NCBI RefSeq assembly: GCF_030506285.1 | Contig: NZ_CP119422.1 | Coordinates: 4,885,501 to 4,949,500, forward strand | Direction of reading: 5' to 3' | Source: Catalinimonas niigatensis | GTDB lineage: Bacteria; Bacteroidota; Bacteroidia; Cytophagales; Cyclobacteriaceae | Length of the DNA: 64,000 nt | Part shown: positions 52,394-60,513 of the stretch, in pieces | How positions within the stretch are numbered: the first letter of the stretch is position 1 | Layout: every line of letters starts with the position of its first letter | Translations under genes and position numbers: made by a program | The notes under the pieces: generated by a model | Told to the model about the DNA's origin: nothing | Databases searched by the model: none | The model's input: the letters and a program-made list of their open reading frames with translations, nothing else

Positions 52394-54088
52394 ATGAAAA
52401 TAGTCAGGATAGTATCTTCTATCTTATGCACAACCTTCATGCTCATAGCGACCAGTTGCCAGGAAAAGAGAGCGCAGACCGAGGCTTCCCTGGCTTCTGT
52501 TGATCTTCTAAGGGGAGACATTACCCTATGCGGAGATAGCAAACAGTTTGGAGAAGTAAGCTTCGCACTTTCCTGTGATGAGGCAGCCCGCGAAACCTTT
52601 GATCTGGGCATTTCACTGCTGCATTCTTTTGAGTATGATGAAGCGGAAAAAGCATTTGTAAAAGTAATGGATATGGACCCGGACTGTGCTATGGCTTATT
52701 GGGGAGTAGCCATGAGCAACTTCCATGCCCTCTGGCTTCAGACAGGAACGGATTATCTGGAGAAAGGTGCTAAAGTGTTAGCACTGGCCCGTAATCTATC
52801 TCTCTCCGAAAGAGAGAAAGACTACCTGGATGCGATAGGAGCGTTCTATGAAGATTATCAAAATACTGATCATAAAACAAGAGTGAGCAGGTTTGAGCAA
52901 AAGATGGAAGAAGTGTACAGGAAGTATCAGGATGACAAGGAGGCTACTATCTTCTATGCTTTGGCGCTAACGGCTTCCGCAGATCCTGCGGACAAAACGT
53001 ATAAGAACCAAAGGAAGTCCGGTGAAATCTTAGAAGCCTTATTTCAGGAGCAGCCTAACCATCCAGGCATTGCCCATTACATCATTCACAATTATGACTA
53101 CCCGGAACTTGCAGAGTTGGCATTGCCTACTGCCAGAAGATATGCTGAAATTGCCCCGGCATCTGCGCATGCACAACATATGCCCTCTCATATCTTCACA
53201 CAACTGGGACTCTGGGAAGAAGCCGTTCATTCCAACAGGAATTCAACCGCATCGGCTTTATGCTATGGAGAAAGTATAGACCCGGAAGGGCATTGGGATG
53301 AAGAATTGCATGGCATGGATTATCTGGTGTATGCTTATTTGCAGATGGGCGAAAACGAGAAAGCACTGGAGCAATATGAATATCTCAAAACCTTCAAAAA
53401 AGTCTTTCCTGTCAATTTCAAAGTGGCCTATACCGCCGCTGCCATTCCTGCACGCATTGCTTTAGAAAACAAAAACTGGGAGCAGGCAGCAAAACTGGAG
53501 TTGCCTCCCATACAGATGGATTGGAACAGTTTTCCCTGGCAGAAAGGACTTTTACATTTTGCCAGAGCCATGGGAGCTATACGATTGGGAGATAAAGTTT
53601 CGGCAGAAACCGAACTTGCTTTATTGCATACCTTTCATCAGGAATTACTGGAGCAGAAGGATGCCTACAAAGCGAATCAAATCCTGATTCAGATCAAAAT
53701 CATTCAGGCATGGATACAGTTTGAAAATGGAAAACAGGAAGAAGCTCTTGCTCTGATGCAGGAAGCCAGGCAGATGGAATACAACACGGCCAAACATCCG
53801 GTAACACCCGGCGAAGTATTGCCTGCCGGCGAACTGCTGGGTGATCTCTTGCTGGCCATGAATAAACCTACAGATGCTTTGGAAGCTTATGAGGAAGACT
53901 TGAAACGGCATCCCAACCGTTTTAATGGGGTATATGGTGCAGCAGTAGCTGCTAGAGCAATTGGGAATAAGGAAAAGGCGAATCGCTACTTCCAATTATT
54001 GCTATCCCTCACAAAGAACGCCAACAGCAACAGCAACAGTAACAGAAAAGAAATTGCAGAAGCAAAAGCCTTCCTTGGAGGCGCATAG
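52394..54088 (+). CDS. TPR-repeat lipoprotein
   Basis: 564 residues. The signal peptide ends in a lipobox (LIATSC, Cys22). A TPR unit around residues 70-115 (FDLGISLLHSFEYDEAEKAF then MDPDCAMAYWGVAM) and several later helix pairs place it in the family of large TPR proteins often annotated simply as tetratricopeptide repeat protein. Likely attached to the outer or inner membrane with the repeats in the periplasm. The C-terminus includes a NSNSNSN run encoded by an AACAGC microsatellite at 54023-54045. Confidence 0.82.
   Translation: MKIVRIVSSILCTTFMLIATSCQEKRAQTEASLASVDLLRGDITLCGDSKQFGEVSFALSCDEAARETFDLGISLLHSFEYDEAEKAFVKVMDMDPDCAMAYWGVAMSNFHALWLQTGTDYLEKGAKVLALARNLSLSEREKDYLDAIGAFYEDYQNTDHKTRVSRFEQKMEEVYRKYQDDKEATIFYALALTASADPADKTYKNQRKSGEILEALFQEQPNHPGIAHYIIHNYDYPELAELALPTARRYAEIAPASAHAQHMPSHIFTQLGLWEEAVHSNRNSTASALCYGESIDPEGHWDEELHGMDYLVYAYLQMGENEKALEQYEYLKTFKKVFPVNFKVAYTAAAIPARIALENKNWEQAAKLELPPIQMDWNSFPWQKGLLHFARAMGAIRLGDKVSAETELALLHTFHQELLEQKDAYKANQILIQIKIIQAWIQFENGKQEEALALMQEARQMEYNTAKHPVTPGEVLPAGELLGDLLLAMNKPTDALEAYEEDLKRHPNRFNGVYGAAVAARAIGNKEKANRYFQLLLSLTKNANSNSNSNRKEIAEAKAFLGGA
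54023..54045 (+). repeat. AACAGC microsatellite in the TPR gene
   Basis: About four AACAGC-type hexamers (one with T) encode alternating Asn-Ser near the C-terminus. Confidence 0.75.
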
Positions 54089-54154
54089 GTCATATCGCCC
54101 TTAAATTTATTTCTGCTCTCTTCCTGTTATGCCATTAACATCCCCAAATGCCAA

Positions 54155-54875
54155 GCCGCATTGGCAATGCGACGACTTCTTTTATTACTCCTAAGTCGCA
54201 TTTGCAATGCGACGATGTTATTCATAACAAATCAATTTCATGCAGTAAACCCATCTCTCCGGCGTAGTTTCTGGCGCTGGAATACACATAATCTTCTGCC
54301 TTGCTTACCCATCCTGCTTTCACAGGATTGTTGTGTATGTAACTCAGCTTTTGATTAAGGAATGGATTCGTGATCAACTGCTTGGCATGATAGCCTTCCT
54401 GCCAAACGATATAGTCCTGTCCTCTCTGCGTCCTTTGCGCTTCCTGACGGAATATATCCAGCAGCCACGCTCTCCTGCTTTCCGGTCCACTTTGTATCGC
54501 TTTGACGATGGCTTTAGAAGTAAATTTTTTGAGATCTCGTATAATACTCGGTAAGTCCTCACCTTCTTTTGCACTCAGGATGGCATGAAGATGGTTACTC
54601 ATGATCACATAGGCATGAACATTCAGTCCCTTATGCTGAATGCAGTACCTGAAAGAATCCAGGATACAGTCCCGGTATATCTGACGGGTAAATACATCTG
54701 CCCAGCCTACGATGGTGAAGGTCACAAAGTACAAGCCTTCCTTGTCTCTGATCTTGTAAGCGTTGCCCATACATGAAAGGGGATAGAATGCCGGTCGCAT
54801 TGCAAATGCGACCTAACTGCTTTGATTTACTAACTGTTCTGCATCCGACAAGCTAAGCCGCATTTGCAATGCGGC
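54155..54875. mobile_element. REP palindromes with their RAYT transposase gene
   Basis: Four near-identical palindromes flank a REP-associated transposase gene: 54155-54173, 54195-54213 (GTCGCATTTGCAATGCGAC), 54794-54812 (opposite orientation, TTGCAAA loop) and 54857-54875 (GCCGCATTTGCAATGCGGC). Direct and inverted copies on both sides are the usual BIME plus RAYT arrangement. Confidence 0.85.
54222..54770 (-). CDS. REP-associated tyrosine transposase (Y1 HUH)
   Basis: 182 residues from the ATG at 54770, giving MGNAYKIRDKEGLYFVTF, the usual N-terminus. An upstream ATG at 54800 lies inside a REP palindrome and is rejected. The HUH motif is in MSNHLHAI (His-x-His) and the catalytic Tyr is in LSYIHNNPVKAGW. 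It belongs to the IS200/IS605-like TnpA-REP proteins, single-copy domesticated transposases that act on the REP hairpins around them. It looks intact. Confidence 0.93.
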   Translation of the reverse strand: MGNAYKIRDKEGLYFVTFTIVGWADVFTRQIYRDCILDSFRYCIQHKGLNVHAYVIMSNHLHAILSAKEGEDLPSIIRDLKKFTSKAIVKAIQSGPESRRAWLLDIFRQEAQRTQRGQDYIVWQEGYHAKQLITNPFLNQKLSYIHNNPVKAGWVSKAEDYVYSSARNYAGEMGLLHEIDLL

Positions 54876-54882
54876 GCTTACA

Positions 54883-55533
54883 TTACACCTTGCTCCTCAC
54901 CAGCAGGCCCAAACCTTCCAGTAGCTGGTCCTGATCGTCCAGGGCGAGGCGGGCGGTTTTGGTAAAGCGGCGTACCCACTCATCCAGGGCTTTCATGGCC
55001 AGATTACGCTCCTGCGTAGCCATCTGGGCTTCGCCCTGTAAGCCCTTGCAACTCCTGTGGGTATCCCCGATGGCTTCTATCATAGCCTGCGTCTGCGCCA
55101 CTTCCTCAGCCGTGACACCCATAGGCGCGAAGCTCTCCGGCATCTGCTGTATTTCTTTGTAGAAATAGCGAGCCTGTTCCATCCATCCGGCCAGATTGCG
55201 CTTGCGGGGCACATCCAGTTGCAAATGCTTCTGCTTACCGATGTCATTACGGAAAGCCAGCTTGGCTGACTTCACATGGTAGAGGTATTGCTCCCAGGCA
55301 GTGGCCTGATCTTTCTTCAACTGCTCCGAGGCGCTGAACTGCAAGCCGTATTTGGAAGATTTCTCGCTTTGCAACAGGATTACCTTGTTCAACAGGCCTT
55401 CCCCACGCTGAAGTTCTTTCATCGGGTAACCGTATTTCGCCACTTCCTGACTCACCACCGGCATGTGCATCGCTCCACGGATCAGCAGCCGGGCATCTTC
55501 TATCCGCTGAGGGATATTTTTCTTTTTTACCAT
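54883..55533 (-). CDS. Paralogous helical protein B, unknown function
   Basis: 216 residues. It matches the protein at 30543-31169 along its length: YG near residue 34, GE, SAKLAFRND, then GWMEQARYFY, GVTAEE, a coiled-coil middle and ALDEWVRRFTKTARLALDD...LEGLG near the C-terminus. The N-terminus differs and is basic (MVKKKNIPQR). No enzymatic motif is seen. Its start faces 42-bp array 2, and a REP palindrome lies 8 bases beyond its stop. The repeated neighbourhood suggests a functional link to the arrays, perhaps a DNA-binding or architectural role; this is inference. Confidence 0.75.
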   Translation of the reverse strand: MVKKKNIPQRIEDARLLIRGAMHMPVVSQEVAKYGYPMKELQRGEGLLNKVILLQSEKSSKYGLQFSASEQLKKDQATAWEQYLYHVKSAKLAFRNDIGKQKHLQLDVPRKRNLAGWMEQARYFYKEIQQMPESFAPMGVTAEEVAQTQAMIEAIGDTHRSCKGLQGEAQMATQERNLAMKALDEWVRRFTKTARLALDDQDQLLEGLGLLVRSKV

Positions 55534-55684
55534 TCTTTTTAAGATGTTAATATAGATTTGAGAGGATGAAAATCTTATTTTCTATCCATATTTACCATTC
55601 TTCAAGCGCGAATACCTTACGCTTGGAGGAAATGAATGACTAAAAAGCATTTCAATCCGACTCATCCACGAGCAACAAAGGCAA

Positions 55685-55936
55685 AACGCTGCTGCAAGTC
55701 CTTTGAGACTTAAGGAAAAAAGGAGATGCAGTCCTGCAATGGCATTTTTCCTGCTGGAAAAGAGGAGAAACACTACTGCATCACCATTTTTCCAGGTGGA
55801 AAAGAGGCTATGCAGCGCTGCAATAGTACTTTTCACGTAAGAAAAATGGCTATGCAGCACTGCGACCTCATTTTTCCTTCCACCTCAAAGGCATTGCACT
55901 CCTGTTTTGCCATTTTTTCTACCTGACGAAAGACAA
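55685..55936. repeat. 42-bp-period palindrome array 2 (TGCAGNNCTGCA / TTTTCC-N4-GGAAAA)
   Basis: Six units start at 55685, 55727, 55769, 55811, 55853 and 55895, all exactly 42 bp apart. Each has TGCAGNNCTGCA or a decayed form, and most have a second palindrome TTTTCC-N4-GGAAAA (746-761, 788-803; a relaxed form at 830-845). In the three best units the centres of the two palindromes are exactly 21.0 bp apart, half the period. A decayed unit may precede at 55643. The array separates the divergent genes of paralogue B and the AT-rich gene at 56122. Confidence 0.9.
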
Positions 55937-56121
55937 AACCACACAATTCTTACAGCCATCAAAAGAGATAAAAGAAGAAAAAGGAGAGAGGGGAGAAATG
56001 TGATTTTGATTGGATTGTTAAAAATTCAAAATTACTCTATCTTTTTGAAGATAAAGGGTACATAAAGAGCTTAGGAAAAGTGATACCAGCAATTAAACAC
56101 TGATAGTAAAAATAATTAGAA

Positions 56122-56805
56122 ATGAATATTGATTATTATAAGATAGCAGAGGATTTGAGATCATATCATTCCCTTGAAGCGAGAGAAGAAGTATTAGAAG
56201 AACTTTATCATAATGCTATTAGGACACTTAAGAGTGTTTATCTTTTTAAAAACTTTGATGAATACGAAGTTCAACTTCGTGCGAGCAAAAATGAGAGCAA
56301 AATGGAGGTATATTGGAATGCTTTATACTATGAAAAACTGATTGACTATATTAAAATATCTATTGCATTTGAAACATATAATAAAGCAATTCTAATAGAA
56401 AATGGAGTATTAGTTCATCTAATTAAGAAATCTAAAAAGACAAATGAGCTTTATAAAATTCAAAATAAAGGGCTTCCAGTAAAGATTGAAGAGTTTAAAA
56501 GAGCTTGTGCTTTTAAAAGAGATAGCTTTTTTGAAAATTATTACCTTGAAGGGCTTAGATTAGGTTATCCAACTATATCTTATAGTACAACTTTAAACGA
56601 GAATTATCAGAATATAATAAACTTAAATCAGGATTTACTCTTAAGATTGAAAGAAATAAATGAGAAACGAAATAGACTTCACTTTTTTACGGAATTTAGT
56701 GGAGCCTTTGAAGTTGAGTTTCATTTGAAGAAGTGGAGGCAAATAATGGAGAGCGCAAATGAGACTATTACGATGAAGTTAAAGGAAAGACTTGATAGGA
56801 AATAG
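56122..56805 (+). CDS. AT-rich helical protein, possibly HEPN-like
   Basis: 227 residues, low in G/C compared with its neighbours. Helical, Lys/Glu/Asn-rich, with no signal peptide. Near residue 178-190 it reads KEINEKRNRLHFF. RNRLH has an Arg-x3-His spacing, one residue shorter than the usual HEPN R-x4-6-H, so a HEPN assignment is uncertain. It occupies the same place in its module as the HEPN-like gene at 31656. No close similarity between the two proteins is visible by eye. Confidence 0.6.
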   Translation: MNIDYYKIAEDLRSYHSLEAREEVLEELYHNAIRTLKSVYLFKNFDEYEVQLRASKNESKMEVYWNALYYEKLIDYIKISIAFETYNKAILIENGVLVHLIKKSKKTNELYKIQNKGLPVKIEEFKRACAFKRDSFFENYYLEGLRLGYPTISYSTTLNENYQNIINLNQDLLLRLKEINEKRNRLHFFTEFSGAFEVEFHLKKWRQIMESANETITMKLKERLDRK

Positions 56806-57152
56806 TGGAGTCAACTGAGTTTGTTATTATAAAGACTTTTATCATGCTGTGATGCATTTGCATTACATTCTGCATCTTCGTTATTACTTCCTTACTGTCA
56901 TCCCGTAGGGATCTTTACCATCAAGCAAGTCAAAAGCTTACTTTCAGGCTGGTAAAGATTCCTCCACTGCGTTGCGGAATGACAAAAGGAGGAAGAACGG
57001 TAAAAGCTACTTGTCAGGACGCATTTGCATTAGGTACTTTACTTAACGAAGACATGATGGGGCTGCGATGTGTATTTTATACGCTAGGTAGAGCTGGGCG
57101 AAAGTTGTATCTTGAAAAGCAAAAGAATATGCCATCCCAAATCACATCTGCC
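56806..57152. other. Spacer with inverted-repeat element, 347 bp
   Basis: Contains the GTCAT inverted-repeat element (56896-56984). A frame open from 56979 would run from inside this element into the DUF4440 gene, and I do not accept that part as coding. Nothing else is recognisable. Confidence 0.45.
56896..56984. repeat. GTCAT inverted-repeat element, single copy
   Basis: Left end TGTCATCCCGTAGGGATCTT (from 56896) and right end GCGGAATGACA (to 56984) with TTTACCA/TGGTAAA inner arms. The same ends and interior appear twice at 32408-32639. Non-coding, MITE-like. Confidence 0.75.
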
Positions 57153-57608
57153 ATGAAGCCTATCCTTCTTTTTGTCTTGCTCCACTTTATCATCACAAAC
57201 GCCATGTATGCCCAGTCCTCTACTCAAGACTCCCGGCAGGAGCAGGCGATTATTGCCCTGATTGACCAGTATGCCCAGGCCAGGGAAAAGCAGGATACGG
57301 TGCTGCTCAAAAGTATTCTGACAGAAGAGGTAGACCAGCTGGTGTCTTCCGGCGAATGGCGGGAGGGAATAGCAGGTTCCATGCAGGGCATGATGCGCAG
57401 TTCTACCAACAATCCCGGCGAAAGAACATTGACCGTAGATCAGGTTCGCTTCTTACATAAAGAGGCTGCCATTGCTGACGCACGCTACGAAATCAAAAAC
57501 AGCGATGGGAGCGTCAGAAAGATGTGGAGTACTTTCATCGTAGTAAAGCAGGGCAAGCAATGGAAGATCACCGCTATCCGAAATATGCTGCCCGCAGGTG
57601 GTGCCTGA
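57153..57608 (+). CDS. DUF4440 / SnoaL-like exported protein
   Basis: 151 residues from the ATG at 57153, chosen because it begins a good signal peptide (MKPILLFVLLHFIITNAMYAQ). The mature part follows the DUF4440 NTF2-like pattern: AIIALIDQYAQAREKQD, then a beta-rich half with ERTLTVDQVRFL and WSTFIVVKQGKQWKITAIRN. Such proteins are small cone-shaped folds with unknown ligands. Confidence 0.8.
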   Translation: MKPILLFVLLHFIITNAMYAQSSTQDSRQEQAIIALIDQYAQAREKQDTVLLKSILTEEVDQLVSSGEWREGIAGSMQGMMRSSTNNPGERTLTVDQVRFLHKEAAIADARYEIKNSDGSVRKMWSTFIVVKQGKQWKITAIRNMLPAGGA

Positions 57609-57696
57609 TAAAAAAAATAAAAAATGTGTGACATCTAGCATTCACCTGCGAACAATAAGGTAAACAAGCCATAGAAAACGTTTAACCTATTGCAAG

Positions 57697-58212
57697 TTGA
57701 AAGAATTAAGCCCACAGGAAAACGCCTTTGTTGAATACCTTGAAAGTTACAAGAAACTCATCGCCAAGGTAGCCCGGATTTACTGCCAGGACAGTGAAGA
57801 CAGGAAAGACCTGATGCAGGACATCATGCTGCAGTTGTGGAAAGCCTATCCCAGATATGATGCAAGCTATGCTTTGTCTACCTGGACGTACAGGGTAGCC
57901 ATTAATGTTTCCATTTCTTTTCTGAGAAAGGCAGGCAGCAGGGACAAGACCCATCATGCTTACCGTCAGCAAAATGAATGGTTTCAGGTGGAAGATCCCA
58001 CCACCGAAGAGAGGCTGGAATATCTCTACCAGTTTATAGAAAAGCTGAAGCCGTTGGATAAGGCCATCATCCTGCTCTACCTGGAAGGCTGCAATAACAA
58101 AGAGATCTCCCGCGTGACCGGACTTTCAACGACCAATGTGTCTACCAGAAAACAACGCATCAAAGAAGCATTGAAACAATATTTTGAAACCTATCAACAA
58201 ATCATATCATGA
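57697..58212 (+). CDS. RNA polymerase sigma factor, ECF type
   Basis: 171 residues from a TTG at 57697; no suitable ATG exists. Region 2 has DRKDLMQDIMLQLWKAYP and STWTYRVAINV, and region 4 has LDKAIILLYLEGCNNKEISRVTGLST. Its stop overlaps the start of the next gene (ATGA at 58209-58212). The coupled partner is a membrane protein that may act as its anti-sigma factor. No FecR or TonB gene is adjacent, so it is not a classical iron-uptake sigma factor. Confidence 0.9.
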   Translation: MKELSPQENAFVEYLESYKKLIAKVARIYCQDSEDRKDLMQDIMLQLWKAYPRYDASYALSTWTYRVAINVSISFLRKAGSRDKTHHAYRQQNEWFQVEDPTTEERLEYLYQFIEKLKPLDKAIILLYLEGCNNKEISRVTGLSTTNVSTRKQRIKEALKQYFETYQQIIS

Positions 58213-58817
58213 AATTTGAAGAACTCGCCGGCATTTGGAACAGCAGTGATACGGAACTGGAAAAGAGTGTGAAAATCAACCGGGAACTGGTGAAGGAGGT
58301 GGGACTCTCCAAAGTCAAATCCAACCTTTATGAAATCAAGTGGACCGGGATTTTTGGGGTAGTGGTAGGAATCCTTTTCTTTAACTTTCTGATGGGATTC
58401 ATGGTGGAACATTTCTCAGCTCCTGAGTTCTTCTTTCCGGCACTGATGCTATGGAGTATCACGGTATACAGCCTTATCCTGGAAATCTATAAACTAAGCT
58501 TATTGTATACGCTTGATGCAAGAGTAAGTGTGATGGAAGCCCGCAAAAAACTGATGCGGCTGCAGCGACTGGAGATTATGGATATCTATAGTCTTTACAT
58601 CATCATCCCCTTGTTCTCAGCACCCTTTCTGATTGTGATCGCCAAAGCTTTCCTGGATATGAGCCTATATACTTTTGGTTTGACATGGCTTATCCAGTTT
58701 ACACTGGGAAGCGTAGTGGTGGCGGTGATTCTGGTTTTCTTTTTAAGGAAATATCCCAGTAAAAATTTGCGGGCATCCATTGCTTTTCTGGATGAATTAA
58801 AAGAAAATAAAGCTTAA
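58209..58817 (+). CDS. Membrane protein coupled to the ECF sigma factor
   Basis: 202 residues with four membrane helices (about 48-65, 75-93, 125-143 and 160-180). The N-terminal ~45 residues (MKFEELAGIWNSSDTELEK) are cytosolic and acidic. Start is inside the sigma stop (ATGA). By position and topology it is a candidate anti-sigma factor, though it lacks a ZAS motif. Confidence 0.72.
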   Translation: MKFEELAGIWNSSDTELEKSVKINRELVKEVGLSKVKSNLYEIKWTGIFGVVVGILFFNFLMGFMVEHFSAPEFFFPALMLWSITVYSLILEIYKLSLLYTLDARVSVMEARKKLMRLQRLEIMDIYSLYIIIPLFSAPFLIVIAKAFLDMSLYTFGLTWLIQFTLGSVVVAVILVFFLRKYPSKNLRASIAFLDELKENKA

Positions 58818-58864
58818 CTTTTACCCTCACGGATCACTGAAAAAGAACACTAACCAAAAACAAC

Positions 58865-59248
58865 ATGATAAAGCAAGAAACTACCCCTCAAAGCATAGAC
58901 GAATACATCGCTGCTTTTCCTCAGGAGATCCAGGAAGTGCTGGAGAGTATCAGACAAACGATTCGCCAGGCTGCGCCGGATGCGGGAGAAACCATCAGTT
59001 ACAAAATACCTACCTTTACCCTGCATGGCAATCTGGTCCATTTCTCTGCTTATAAGCATCATATCGGTTTTTATCCCGGACCCACCGGCATTGAGTCATT
59101 CAAAAGAAATCTTTTAGAATACAAGTCTGCCAAAGGTTCGGTACAGTTTCCTTTAAGCCGCCCCATGCCTTATGCATTGATCAGCAAAATGGTAGCCTAT
59201 AGGGTAAAGGAAAATCTGGAAAAAGCTGAAGTCAAAAAGAAAAGATGA
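58865..59248 (+). CDS. DUF1801 protein
   Basis: 127 residues. The pattern SIDEYIAAFPQEIQEVLESIR, ISYKIPTFTLHG and HHIGFYPGPTGIESFK is the DUF1801/YdhG family, related to frataxin-fold iron chaperones in some annotations. The role is unclear. Confidence 0.88.
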   Translation: MIKQETTPQSIDEYIAAFPQEIQEVLESIRQTIRQAAPDAGETISYKIPTFTLHGNLVHFSAYKHHIGFYPGPTGIESFKRNLLEYKSAKGSVQFPLSRPMPYALISKMVAYRVKENLEKAEVKKKR

Positions 59249-59310
59249 TGCTATAATCCGCTAAAATAATTGAGGGAAAGAGTTTTGTAAATAAATATAG
59301 CGGGTGGATT

Positions 59311-60315
59311 TCAGCGAAATTGATTCAGTACAGCAGTCTTATCCAAATGGTCAGTACTGGATATAATGCGCATATGCGCTGCTGTGCTGTCATAATATAC
59401 TCCGGCAGCCCATTGGAAATTTGTGCCGCCTTCAGCTTCAAATTGTCGGGTTGCTACCTTTATTAATCTGAATGTTTTTAAATCCTTTGTCTCAATCTCA
59501 AAAAGATCAGCTATATCCTGTTGCTGCTCATTGCGGGCTAAGCCTACGAGGTATAGCTTGTTCTTCTGATCCCTGATCAAGTTGATATTTTGATAAGCTA
59601 ACCATTCCTTATTGACCCATTCCTCTCTGTCGGTATCAGCAACCCGGATAGTATAAATCTTCTCAAAGGTCAGGGACTTAGTTTCCGATGATAGCGCATG
59701 GCTTAGATAAAAGTCCAGATGTCTGCTATTCCAGTCTCCAACCACCAATAATATTTTATGATCAATCATCATAATGCCCACACAGCCCGCCGTTGCTCTC
59801 TCATATGCTCCTGTTCTTTCTATCACTGCAACAGGTTCTCGGGGAGGCTGCTCAGGATCATTGATCTTATAGATATGTACTTTTGAGGTGTTGCGGGCTT
59901 CATTATCTTCAACCCCTATGGCCATATAGCTGTTGTCATAAATTTGAAACCCACCTGCATGCTTATAAGGTTTATCCAAAATTTTGTTTATGGATATCAC
60001 TTTATTTTCATCGCCAAGTCTCATCACCGCATAATAAGAATAGGTGCCGGAGCTTCCTGTGATGACAGCATAGGTGCGCTCATCTTTTTCCATCCATTGA
60101 ATACCTTGTAAATGTCCCCCCTGGTGGTTAACCTCTAAAGGATTGGTATAGGCGATGACCTGAGCTGTGGTATCTATCTTATTGAAAGCCAGCGGCACTG
60201 CTTCGCCAGAAGTCTGTTCTCTGTAGACAGAAGCCTTTTCAGTGTTACATTGCAAGAGCATCAAAGCCATAAAAAGAAACAGAGAATGCTTTATGATGAT
60301 CATATATGGATGCAT
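59311..60315 (-). CDS. Putative lipoprotein, beta-propeller-like
   Basis: 335 residues from the ATG at 60315; another ATG at 60303 is equally possible. The signal peptide ends LLQC. Alternating beta strands and repeated motifs such as YAVITGSSGTYSY, LLVVGDWNSR and KLYLVGLARN suggest a beta-propeller or similar all-beta fold. No enzymatic residues are recognised. Its 3' end converges with DUF1801 across 62 bases. Confidence 0.65.
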   Translation of the reverse strand: MHPYMIIIKHSLFLFMALMLLQCNTEKASVYREQTSGEAVPLAFNKIDTTAQVIAYTNPLEVNHQGGHLQGIQWMEKDERTYAVITGSSGTYSYYAVMRLGDENKVISINKILDKPYKHAGGFQIYDNSYMAIGVEDNEARNTSKVHIYKINDPEQPPREPVAVIERTGAYERATAGCVGIMMIDHKILLVVGDWNSRHLDFYLSHALSSETKSLTFEKIYTIRVADTDREEWVNKEWLAYQNINLIRDQKNKLYLVGLARNEQQQDIADLFEIETKDLKTFRLIKVATRQFEAEGGTNFQWAAGVYYDSTAAHMRIISSTDHLDKTAVLNQFR

Positions 60316-60513
60316 GAGTATGCCTGATGGCTTTGGTTTTTGGGATACCACATTCTGGTAGAAAGCTATAATTTTACCTATTGCGAACAAAATGTGCTGG
60401 TGAAATTCTTTTGTAGTAATCTCTTCTCGTCCTGCCGTTTGTCATGAGAGTGGTATGAATATAAAATATAAGATAAGCTGCCTGACATTGGTTTGATAAT
60501 TGTTGATCAGATC

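Noticed and set aside
54771-54800. Upstream ATG start for the RAYT gene
   Set aside because: The extra ten codons lie in or next to a REP palindrome and are not part of the conserved N-terminus MGNAYKIR.
55582-55926. Short frames on both strands through array 2
   Set aside because: Same reason as for array 1: open frames on both strands over one repeat block are expected from a 42-bp period, and neither has a credible start or conserved composition.
56979-57152. 58-codon N-terminal extension of the DUF4440 gene
   Set aside because: Begins inside the inverted-repeat element, has unrelated composition and would bury the signal peptide.
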